From: an uncultured Lachnospiraceae bacterium
Lineage (GTDB): Bacteria; Bacillota; Clostridia; Lachnospirales; Lachnospiraceae
Reading direction: 5' to 3'
Assembly (NCBI GenBank): GCA_947003375.1
Contig: CAMQOJ010000114.1
Location: 1-10,463, forward strand
Length of the DNA: 10,463 bases
Part shown: piece after piece, positions 1 through 6,595 of the stretch
Numbering within the stretch: the first letter of the stretch is position 1
How the letters are laid out: every line of letters starts with the position of its first letter
The notes under the pieces: generated by a model
Told to the model about the DNA's origin: nothing
Database searches by the model: none
The model's input: only the letters and a program-made list of their open reading frames with translations
Position numbers and translations under genes: made by a program

Positions 1-28
1 GGCGAAGGCCTCCGGGCGTAGGAAGGCC

Positions 29-60
29 GGGGCCGGGCGGACGGGAGAGGGCGGACAGGG
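29..60 (+). other. G-quadruplex-type motif in G-rich leader
   Basis: Five runs of three or more G (29-32, 35-37, 43-45, 49-51, 58-60) are separated by loops of 2, 5, 3 and 6 bases. This fits the usual G3+N1-7 pattern for a four-stranded G structure on the plus (sortase sense) strand. The surrounding bases 1-211 are very G/C-rich and low in complexity, so the motif may simply follow from composition. If this stretch is transcribed or translated with the sortase, the structure could slow either process, but nothing in the sequence shows that it does. Confidence 0.4.
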
Positions 61-211
61 CGGCGCGGGCCGTGCGGGACGGCCGGAGCGGGAAAGCCGA
101 CGGGGCCGTATCAGGAAAGAAGGGCAGTCAGGCCGTGCGGGGCAAAATGCCGCGGCCCTGGACGGACAGGGGACGGCTCCGGAGGCGGACAGCGCGGCCC
201 TGGAAGGAATC

Positions 212-1033
212 GTGGCCCAGGAGCTCAGGAAGCGGGAGAGGCGCAGGAAGCTCATCCTGCTGGCGTGCAGCGCCGTGGCGGTGTGCTGCCTGGGATATTT
301 CGCGGTTTATTCCTACTATGACTACCGGACCCGGAGCGCCTATGATGCCCTCAGCGAGCTGAAGGAGAAGCCTGTCATCGCTCCGTCTGTCACGCCGGAT
401 CCCGGCCCGCTCTACACGCTGGACGGGGAGGCCGAGCCGCGGGAGGTGCTGGAGGAGTACAAGAACCTGCTGCTGAAGAACCGGAAGCTGATCGGCTGGG
501 TGAAAATCGACGATACCTATATCGATTATCCGGTGATGCAGACTACGGACAATGAGTATTACCTGGACCACAACATGAACCAGGAATACGACAAGAACGG
601 CACGATTTTCATGGACAAGGACTGCAATGTGCTGGAGCCCAGCACGAACTATATCCTGTACGGGCACCATATGCGCAATGGCAGGATGTTCGGGCAGTTG
701 GATCAGTACAAGGATAAGTCCTTTTACGAGAAGCATCCTGTTATAGAATTCGACACCATCTACGAGAAGGGCACCTATCAGATCATGTATGTGTTCCGGT
801 CGAAGGTGTACAAGGAGACGGAAATCGTCTTCAAGTATTACCAGTTCATAGATGCCAATGGAGAACAAGAGTTCGATTCCGCCATGGAGGAGATGGCGGC
901 GCTGTCCCTCTATGATACAGGCGTGACGGCGCAGTACGGCGACCAGCTCCTGACACTCTCCACCTGCGACTACCAGGAGACGGACGGACGGTTCGTGGTG
1001 GTGGCGAAGAAGATAGCGGACGGGGAACAGTGA
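212..1033 (+). CDS. Class B sortase (SrtB-type transpeptidase), membrane-anchored
   Basis: Cysteine transpeptidase of the sortase family. Sortases cleave a C-terminal sorting signal on secreted proteins and attach them to the cell wall outside the membrane. From the GTG at 212 the product is 273 aa, a usual class B length. A basic segment (LRKRERRRK, residues 5-13) precedes one membrane helix (about 14-34), giving an N-in anchor. The catalytic domain carries all three active-site residues: His152 in YGHHM, Cys252 in TLSTC and Arg260 in DGRFVVVAKK. The start is uncertain. The GTG has a purine-rich AAGGA only 3 nt upstream, which is too close for a good ribosome site. The frame also stays open back to base 2 with no other ATG, GTG or TTG, so the gene may begin left of the window with a Gly/Ala/Arg-rich cytoplasmic tail. 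No NPQTN-like substrate gene is visible here. Class assignment is firm; the substrate is unknown. Confidence 0.9.
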   Translation: MAQELRKRERRRKLILLACSAVAVCCLGYFAVYSYYDYRTRSAYDALSELKEKPVIAPSVTPDPGPLYTLDGEAEPREVLEEYKNLLLKNRKLIGWVKIDDTYIDYPVMQTTDNEYYLDHNMNQEYDKNGTIFMDKDCNVLEPSTNYILYGHHMRNGRMFGQLDQYKDKSFYEKHPVIEFDTIYEKGTYQIMYVFRSKVYKETEIVFKYYQFIDANGEQEFDSAMEEMAALSLYDTGVTAQYGDQLLTLSTCDYQETDGRFVVVAKKIADGEQ

Positions 1034-1052
1034 GGGATAGCAGAAAATCTAC

Positions 1053-1080
1053 TATACAAAATAAAAATACGTGATATAAT
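1053..1080 (+). promoter_or_regulatory. Upstream candidate sigma-A promoter for alaS
   Basis: A perfect -10 TATAAT lies at 1075-1080, 16 nt after TATACA (1053-1058, four of six matches to the -35 consensus). Most of the -10 forms part of the left arm of a 12-bp dyad (1076-1106). It is weaker than the second promoter just downstream and could be partly fortuitous in AT-rich DNA. Confidence 0.4.
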
Positions 1081-1106
1081 AGAATCCAATGACAGGATTC
1101 TATTAT
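1076..1106. repeat. 12-bp perfect inverted repeat between two promoters
   Basis: ATAATAGAATCC (1076-1087) and its exact complement (1095-1106) flank a 7-nt loop, AATGACA. There is no T-run after it and the stem is AT-rich, so it makes a poor intrinsic terminator for the sortase. It overlaps the -10 of the upstream promoter and the -35 and spacer of the downstream one, a layout expected of an operator. Which protein, if any, binds is unknown. The nonamer TATAATAGA also occurs twice in direct orientation, at 1075 and 1111. Confidence 0.55.
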
Positions 1107-1116
1107 CATGTATAAT
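1089..1116 (+). promoter_or_regulatory. Main promoter candidate for alaS
   Basis: ATGACA (1089-1094, five of six to TTGACA) is separated by 16 nt from a perfect TATAAT (1111-1116). Transcription should begin near 1123, giving a leader of about 70 nt. That is too short for a T-box riboswitch, and no T-box signature was found. The leader contains a small hairpin pairing AAAGCC (1142-1147) with GGCTTT (1163-1168) just ahead of the ribosome site GGGAGGA (1178-1184). Confidence 0.65.
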
Positions 1117-1191
1117 AGACGCTAGGAAAAAACAAGCATCCAAAGCCTCCGTATCCCAGAGGGGCTTTCGATAAACCGGGAGGAAGAACAC

Positions 1192-1650
<459 letters not shown>

Positions 1651-1770
1651 CGGGACGAGAACGGAAAATGCGACAATTTCTGGGAGCACGGCGCAGGCCC
1701 CTGCGGCCCCTGTTCCGAGATCTACTATGACAGAGGGATCAAATACGGCTGCGGCAAGCCCGACTGCAAG

Positions 1771-3846
1771 GTGGGCTGCGAGTGTGACCGTTTCATGGAA
1801 GTGTGGAACAATGTGTTCACCCAGTTCGACAACGACGGAAAGGGCAATTACACGGAGCTTGCCCAGAAGAACATCGACACCGGCATGGGCTTAGAGCGCC
1901 TGGCCGTGGTGGTGCAGGACGTGGACACGGTGTTCGACATCGACACCATGAAGGCCATCCGGGACAGGATCTGCCAGATTGCAGGGACACAGTATGAGGC
2001 TGACGAGAAGAAGGACGTGTCCATCCGCCTGATTACGGACCATATCCGCTCCACCACCTTCATGATCAGCGACGGCATCCTGCCCTCCAACGAAGGCCGC
2101 GGCTATGTGCTCCGCCGCCTGATCCGACGGGCGGCCAGACATGGCAGGCTCCTGGGCATCCGGGACAAGTTCATGGCGTCCTTAAGCGAGACCGTGATCG
2201 ATGAGAGCAAGGACGGGTATCCCGAGCTGGAGGAGAAGAGGGCCTTTATCCTGAATGTCCTCACCCAGGAGGAGGACAAGTTCGACAAGACCATCGACCA
2301 GGGCCTGAGCATCCTGGCCCAGATGGAAGAGGAGATGAAAGCGGCGGGAACCACGGAGCTCTCCGGGGAGAACGCCTTCAAGCTGTACGACACGTTCGGC
2401 TTCCCCACGGACCTGACCCAGGAGATTCTGGAGGAGAAGGGCTTCACCATGGATGAGGCGGGCTTTGGCGTGTGCATGCAGCATCAGAGGGAAACGGCCA
2501 GGAAAGCCCGCAAGACCACCAATTACATGGGAGCGGACGTGACGGTGTACGAGTCCATCGATGCGTCCGTCACCACTCAGTTCGTAGGCTATGACAGGCT
2601 TCGGCATGATTCCAAGATTACCGTGCTGACCACGGAGAGCGAGTTGGTGGAGGCCCTGACGGACGGCCAGACCGGCACGATCATCGTGGAGGAGACTCCT
2701 TTCTATGCCACCATGGGCGGCCAAAATGCCGACACAGGCGTCATCACTACGGCGGACGGCAGCTTCCAGGTGAGGGATACCGTAAAGCTCCTGGGCGGCA
2801 AGGTAGGCCACATCGGCATTGTCACCAAGGGCATGCTCAAGGTGGGGGACGCCGCCACGCTTACGGTGGATGCCGCGAAGCGGGGCGACACCTGCAAGAA
2901 CCACAGCGCCACCCATCTGCTCCACAAGGCTCTGCGGGAGGTGCTGGGCAGCCATGTTGAACAGTCCGGCTCCTACGTGGACGGAGAGAGACTGCGCTTC
3001 GATTTCAGCCATTTCGCGGCCATGACTAAGGAAGAGCTGGACAGGGTGGAGGCAATCGTAAACGAGCAGATTGCGGCCAATCTCCCTGTAGTGACGGAAG
3101 TGATGGGCATCGAGGATGCCAGGAAGACCGGAGCCATGGCCCTCTTCGGCGAGAAGTACGGCGAGGAGGTCCGGGTGGTGAAGATGGGAGACTTTTCCGT
3201 GGAGCTCTGCGGCGGCACCCATGTGGCCAATACCAGCGCCATCGCGGCCTTCAAAATCCTGTCCGAGAACGGTATCGCGGCAGGCATCCGCAGAATCGAG
3301 GCGCTGACGGGGAACGGTGTGTTTACCTATTATAAAGAGCTGGAGCAGACCATCGAGGAGGCGGCGAGAGTATTGCGGGCCACGCCTGCCACGCTGGTGG
3401 AGAAGTGCGGGCATCTGACGGCGGAGGTGAAGGCCCTGTCTTCCGAACTGGAGTCCCTGAAGGCCAAAGCGGCCAAGGAGGCCCTGGGAGACGTGATGGA
3501 CAATGTGGTGGAGATAAAGGGCGTGAAGCTCCTGGCGGCCAGCGTGGACAATGTGGACATGAACGGGCTGCGGGATCTGGGCGACCAGCTTAAAGCCAAG
3601 CTGGGGCAGGGCGTCATCGTGCTCCTGTCCAACGCAGGCGGCAAGGTGAACATGATTGCCATGGCCACGGAGGAAGCCCTTTCCAAGGGAGCCCACGCGG
3701 GGAACCTGATTAAGGGCATCGCCGGAAAGGTAGGCGGCGGTGGCGGCGGAAAGCCGGGCATGGCCCAGGCAGGCGGCAAGAACCCGGCGGGCATCCCCGA
3801 CTGCATCGCGGAGGCTGCGAAGGTGCTGGAGAGCCAGCTTGGATAG
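1771..3846 (+). CDS. C-terminal AlaRS fragment: motif 3, editing and C-Ala domains
   Basis: The first in-frame start codon after the amber is the GTG at 1771 (691 aa), but no Shine-Dalgarno precedes it. Independent translation is therefore doubtful, and the coding signal begins earlier, right after the amber. Using full-length numbering, motif 3 GMGLERL is at 231-237. The editing domain has its zinc ligands: His571 and His575 in HSATH, and Cys673 and His677 in CGGTH. The glycine-rich motif ending GGGGKPGMAQAGG near residue 850 belongs to the C-terminal dimerisation (C-Ala) domain. The editing domain hydrolyses Ser- and Gly-tRNA-Ala. No residue expected of a working enzyme is missing, so this half is not decaying. 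Confidence 0.55.
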   Translation: MGCECDRFMEVWNNVFTQFDNDGKGNYTELAQKNIDTGMGLERLAVVVQDVDTVFDIDTMKAIRDRICQIAGTQYEADEKKDVSIRLITDHIRSTTFMISDGILPSNEGRGYVLRRLIRRAARHGRLLGIRDKFMASLSETVIDESKDGYPELEEKRAFILNVLTQEEDKFDKTIDQGLSILAQMEEEMKAAGTTELSGENAFKLYDTFGFPTDLTQEILEEKGFTMDEAGFGVCMQHQRETARKARKTTNYMGADVTVYESIDASVTTQFVGYDRLRHDSKITVLTTESELVEALTDGQTGTIIVEETPFYATMGGQNADTGVITTADGSFQVRDTVKLLGGKVGHIGIVTKGMLKVGDAATLTVDAAKRGDTCKNHSATHLLHKALREVLGSHVEQSGSYVDGERLRFDFSHFAAMTKEELDRVEAIVNEQIAANLPVVTEVMGIEDARKTGAMALFGEKYGEEVRVVKMGDFSVELCGGTHVANTSAIAAFKILSENGIAAGIRRIEALTGNGVFTYYKELEQTIEEAARVLRATPATLVEKCGHLTAEVKALSSELESLKAKAAKEALGDVMDNVVEIKGVKLLAASVDNVDMNGLRDLGDQLKAKLGQGVIVLLSNAGGKVNMIAMATEEALSKGAHAGNLIKGIAGKVGGGGGGKPGMAQAGGKNPAGIPDCIAEAAKVLESQLG

Positions 3847-3887
3847 ATAGACTACATGCAGCCGTCAACAGATATCGGCATCAATGA

Positions 3888-3930
3888 AACAGGGCTATCG
3901 GTTTTCGATAGCCCTGTTATCGCTCTTTTA
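3888..3930 (+). terminator. Intrinsic terminator of alaS, possibly shared with the facing gene
   Basis: A perfect 13-bp stem (3888-3900 with 3906-3918) with a 5-nt GTTTT loop is followed by a T-rich tract containing CTCTTTTATCTT. It lies 41 nt after the alaS stop. On the minus strand the same hairpin follows the small convergent ORF and runs into TTTCATT, so it may stop both transcripts, although the minus-strand T-tract is weak. Confidence 0.85.
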
Positions 3931-4065
3931 TCTTGTCAATATATGCTTTTCCTTTAACTCGGCATATGTCCTGGAGGCATTTTCTTCCTTTGCCAAGGAC
4001 ATATATCTTTGGATTTCCCGAAAATCATCGATGGCCGTTTTGAAAATCTCGGCATCATTGGGCAT
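3928..4065 (-). CDS. Small helical protein of unknown function, 45 aa
   Basis: The function is not recognised. The start at 4065 is well defined by AGGTGA four bases upstream of the ATG. A longer reading to an upstream ATG (4242) would begin before the promoter at 4150-4178 and is unlikely. The product, starting MPNDAEIFKTAIDDF, is charged and probably all helical, with no membrane segment or signal peptide. It faces alaS and ends at the edge of the shared terminator. One oddity: just before the stop, another frame reads YIDKIKER and then a stop. This resembles a natural acidic/basic helical C-terminus better than the in-frame HILTR, so the gene may have lost an internal segment or shifted frame near its 3' end. 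From memory, similar short proteins occur in Lachnospiraceae, but no name can be given. Confidence 0.6.
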   Translation of the reverse strand: MPNDAEIFKTAIDDFREIQRYMSLAKEENASRTYAELKEKHILTR

Positions 4066-4149
4066 ATGATCACCTGCTTTCTGATGCGGCTCTCTGTTTA
4101 TGCGACATGATTGGAATTCTCTTGTTCCATATGAATGCTCTTCTTCATT

Positions 4150-4178
4150 ATTATAGGAAAAGGCACTGGAACTGTAAA
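4150..4178 (-). promoter_or_regulatory. Near-consensus promoter for the small minus-strand gene
   Basis: Read on the minus strand, TTTACA (4178-4173) is followed after exactly 17 nt by a perfect TATAAT (4155-4150). Transcription should start near 4143, about 78 nt upstream of the ATG at 4065. This is one of the best promoters in the window and is the main evidence that the small ORF is real. Confidence 0.75.
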
Positions 4179-4301
4179 GCGTTTCGGCGGTATGGTATGA
4201 AAATCTGCATTGAAAGATGATTATTTTTTGACTATTGGGCATACTGAGGGTGAGGAAATAAACTAACAGATTGCAGAAAGATGCAAAAGAGAGGTGTCGA
4301 A

Positions 4302-5096
4302 ATGAAAAGAATAATAATCGGAAAGAATCGGATAATGCTGCTGACGGCCCTGATATTCGTGCTGGTGCCTGTAATCAGGCCCGGCCAGCCGGTGAAAGCT
4401 GCGGGGGATGGGGCGGTGGCGGTGGCCAGCGATTCCGTTGAAGGCGCCACCGATGACTGGAACGTGATGGCGCAGCGGCTTGACGAGGCCATCCGGAACG
4501 GGACGGGCCAGAATGTGGGCTTCCTCGTGGGGAACCATTTTGAGATTCCCACGGATATCCTGGGCAGGCTGGCGGGAAAGAACGCCACGCTGGCCCTGCA
4601 CACCAGCAACGGCGTCACGTTCAGCATCAGCGGCGGGGAGATTTACGCTGCCGACGCTCCCTTCACAGTGGATGTGTCCTTCGAATCAGTGATTCCCGAT
4701 GAGGTGAAGCAGCAGCTCCCGGGAAACAATATCCTCAGACAGTTCTCCATGGTGCAGAAGGACGCGTATCCATGCCTCCTGAACGTGCATCTGGCGCTGG
4801 GAGAGGAATATGCCGGCAGGCATGCAGTCCTGTACTCCTATGACGAGGCGGGGAGCCGCATGAGGCAGGAAGGCATCTTCAGAATCAACGGGCAGGGAAA
4901 TGCCATGTTCGGCTTAAGGCGCGGGGACGAATATCTGGTGGCGGTCTATCGGGGCTATACAGTGGCAGAAGGGGAGACCCTTTCCCATATAGCGTTTCGA
5001 AACGGCATCAGCCTGCAGCGGCTCATGGCCTTCAATCCCCAGATTCGGGATGCGGACCTGATTCAGATTGGTCAGCGGGTCAATCTTCCAAATTGA
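4302..5096 (+). CDS. Secreted protein with C-terminal LysM domain
   Basis: LysM modules bind N-acetylglucosamine-containing glycans, chiefly peptidoglycan, so this 264-aa protein probably sits in the cell wall. The ATG at 4302 was chosen because GAGGTG lies 5 nt upstream; an in-frame ATG at 4281 has no good ribosome site. Residues 1-34 form a signal peptide: a basic start, a hydrophobic core (IMLLTALIFVLVPV), and probable cleavage near VKA-AG. Residues 50-215 form a beta-rich module (for example LHTSNGVTFSISGGEI, 99-114) resembling modules on other clostridial surface proteins. The LysM domain is at 219-262, beginning YTVAEGETLSHIAFRNGI. There is no LPxTG or NPQTN sorting signal and no catalytic domain, so it is not an obvious substrate of the nearby sortase. 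It sits alone between two terminators; no convincing promoter was found upstream. Confidence 0.85.
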   Translation: MKRIIIGKNRIMLLTALIFVLVPVIRPGQPVKAAGDGAVAVASDSVEGATDDWNVMAQRLDEAIRNGTGQNVGFLVGNHFEIPTDILGRLAGKNATLALHTSNGVTFSISGGEIYAADAPFTVDVSFESVIPDEVKQQLPGNNILRQFSMVQKDAYPCLLNVHLALGEEYAGRHAVLYSYDEAGSRMRQEGIFRINGQGNAMFGLRRGDEYLVAVYRGYTVAEGETLSHIAFRNGISLQRLMAFNPQIRDADLIQIGQRVNLPN

Positions 5097-5110
5097 ATAA
5101 AATTACACGA

Positions 5111-5156
5111 AAAATCATCCGGTTCCGGCTTGCGGCAAACGGATGATTTTGTTTTC
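5111..5156 (+). terminator. Intrinsic terminator after the LysM gene
   Basis: An 11-bp perfect stem, AAAATCATCCG (5111-5121) with its complement (5140-5150), closes an 18-nt loop that can form a short inner CCG/CGG pairing. It is followed by GTTTTC. With the T's of the stem this gives a TTTTGTTTT tract. It ends the LysM transcript before the promoter of the next unit. Confidence 0.8.
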
Positions 5157-5161
5157 GACTA

Positions 5162-5176
5162 ATTTTGCGCCAAAAT
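5162..5176. repeat. Short palindrome upstream of the kinase-operon promoter
   Basis: ATTTTG (5162-5167) and CAAAAT (5171-5176) are perfect inverted arms around CGC. They end one base before the -35 region of the promoter at 5178-5206. The position suits a regulator site, and the gene just downstream has an XRE-like segment, but binding is only a guess. Confidence 0.3.
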
Positions 5177-5177
5177 C

Positions 5178-5206
5178 TTGTGCATTCCCGCACCAGGAAG
5201 TATAAT
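5178..5206 (+). promoter_or_regulatory. Promoter of the helical-protein / kinase-NTPase unit
   Basis: A perfect -10 TATAAT (5201-5206) stands 17 nt downstream of TTGTGC (5178-5183), which keeps TTG but is otherwise weak for a -35. Such a promoter would have modest basal activity and could depend on an activator. Transcription should start near 5213, about 47 nt ahead of the ATG at 5260. Confidence 0.6.
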
Positions 5207-5259
5207 GGAAGTCTGATGACAGAATCCTGATAAGAGTACACATAGAAAGCGAGACCTCC

Positions 5260-6519
5260 ATGGATACATACACGGAATCCCTTGAAAACAGAGCCCGGGA
5301 CATCAACCCGGAGGACGACATCGACTACAGCGCGGCGCTGGCCGAAGTGGTGAGCATGTTCCGGAATTTCGACGAGGCCCTGGATACCTTCCTCGTAAGG
5401 CACGGATATACGGGAGACAGACAGGATATCGACGGTAAGATAGCATTCATCAAATCCAGGTTCGAGCAGAAGGAGATTCCCCTGCCGAGAAATATCAGAA
5501 AATGGTACACGGAACACAAAAGGATCAAAAAGGAGACCGCGATACGCATCTGCTTTGCCTTCGGCCTGACCGTGGAGGAGTCCGAGGACTTCATGAGGCG
5601 CATATGCCTGCTCAGGGGCTTTGACTGCCACAATGTGGAGGAGGTCATTCACTTCTATGCCATCAGCAACCGTCTGGGCTACGCGGAAGCGCAGAACCTC
5701 CTGGACAGGGTGCCCAGGCCGAACCCGGAGCGGCTGGACTTCGGGGAGGAGGTCCTCTACACTGCATCCATCATCGCGGCGGTCAGGCGCTTCAGGAGCC
5801 CGGAGGAGCTGATTCGCTACATCAGCGGCAACATTGAGCAGTTTGGCTACAACAATGCCACCGCCTACAGATATATCCGCAGGATGTGGGAGGAGATTTC
5901 CGGGGAGGAGGGCCTGGCGGCGAAAGAGAAGAAAAAGCTGTACCGCGCCTTCAACGACACAGACCGGGAGATCAAAGAGGCGCGGGCGGGAGAGCCGGAG
6001 GCGCGCAGGCGGACCAGGAGCGCGCGGGCCGGCGGCTCCCTGTGGGAGACATACCTGCAGATTCTGGGGCTGTCCGGGAACAGGATCGCAAAGCTGGATA
6101 CGGACAGATCACTGAAGCCCATACTGCGGGACAATGAACTGCTCCACGCCTGGGCGGAGGACTCTTTCCCCAGCAGGGGCGGCCTGGAGAAGATTCTGAA
6201 CGGGGAACACGCGTCGGAACAGTTGGTGCATAAGACCATCATACTGCTGGTATTCTACAGGTTCTGGGTGAAGGCGGCGCTGAAAAGGAATGACTACCAG
6301 GCCCGCGGCGGAGACACAGGAAGGAGCATCTGCGAAATCAACCGCTATCTGCTGGATACGGGATACCCGCAGCTCTATCCCGGGGACCCCTTCGACTGGA
6401 TCATCCTGCACGCGGTGGAGAACGAATTCCCGCTCCTGGTGTTCCGGGATTTCATGCGGGAGCTGTTCTATGTGAAGGAGCACGACATCGATGCCAGATA
6501 TGCGGCGGAATGGAGCTGA
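5260..6519 (+). CDS. Uncharacterised mostly helical protein with XRE-like segment; partner of the kinase-NTPase
   Basis: The product is 419 aa with no signal peptide or membrane helix, so it is cytosolic. Residues 76-120 (PRNIRKWYTEHKRIKKETAIR, then ICFAFGLTVEESEDFMRR) resemble the second half of an XRE/lambda-repressor helix-turn-helix followed by a small helical domain. The usual first helices are not clear, so DNA binding is a possibility, not a call. Residues 205-258 are highly charged and look like a linker, with EARRRTRSARAGG at its end. The C-terminal part (260-419) is helical and contains NRYLLDTGYPQLYPGDPFDW at 361-380, likely a conserved core. The ribosome site is poor: only AAAGCGAG lies upstream of the ATG, and no better in-frame start is seen. 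It is 76 nt upstream of the kinase-NTPase gene, same strand, without a terminator between, so co-transcription is likely. Its role may be to regulate or partner the kinase-NTPase. Confidence 0.75.
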   Translation: MDTYTESLENRARDINPEDDIDYSAALAEVVSMFRNFDEALDTFLVRHGYTGDRQDIDGKIAFIKSRFEQKEIPLPRNIRKWYTEHKRIKKETAIRICFAFGLTVEESEDFMRRICLLRGFDCHNVEEVIHFYAISNRLGYAEAQNLLDRVPRPNPERLDFGEEVLYTASIIAAVRRFRSPEELIRYISGNIEQFGYNNATAYRYIRRMWEEISGEEGLAAKEKKKLYRAFNDTDREIKEARAGEPEARRRTRSARAGGSLWETYLQILGLSGNRIAKLDTDRSLKPILRDNELLHAWAEDSFPSRGGLEKILNGEHASEQLVHKTIILLVFYRFWVKAALKRNDYQARGGDTGRSICEINRYLLDTGYPQLYPGDPFDWIILHAVENEFPLLVFRDFMRELFYVKEHDIDARYAAEWS

Positions 6520-6595
6520 CGCACTGGCAAATCCAGAAATGCCCCGGATGGTGTAAAATAGAGAGAAAAACGGCAGGTACAAAGGACGGGATGAC

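Noticed and set aside
128..868. 246-codon minus-strand frame opposite the sortase
   Set aside because: Shadow of the sortase, which shows its full catalytic triad on the plus strand.
1117..1191. T-box riboswitch upstream of alaS
   Set aside because: The leader is only about 70 nt and lacks the T-box core sequence and terminator/antiterminator pair.
2182..3696. Long open frame (504 codons) on the minus strand opposite alaS
   Set aside because: It mirrors the codon bias of a GC-rich gene on the other strand. The plus strand gives clear AlaRS motifs, and this frame gives no recognisable domain or ribosome site.
4066..4242. N-terminal extension of the small minus-strand ORF to an ATG at 4242
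   Set aside because: It would start upstream of the consensus promoter at 4150-4178 and lacks a ribosome site; the ATG at 4065 has AGGTGA.
4302..5096. LysM protein as substrate of the nearby sortase
   Set aside because: The C-terminus ends with the LysM domain, with no sorting motif, hydrophobic segment or basic tail.
6520..6595. Internal promoter before the kinase-NTPase gene (TAAAAT at 6554-6559)
   Set aside because: The -10 is fair but no acceptable -35 lies at 16-18 nt, so I did not list it.
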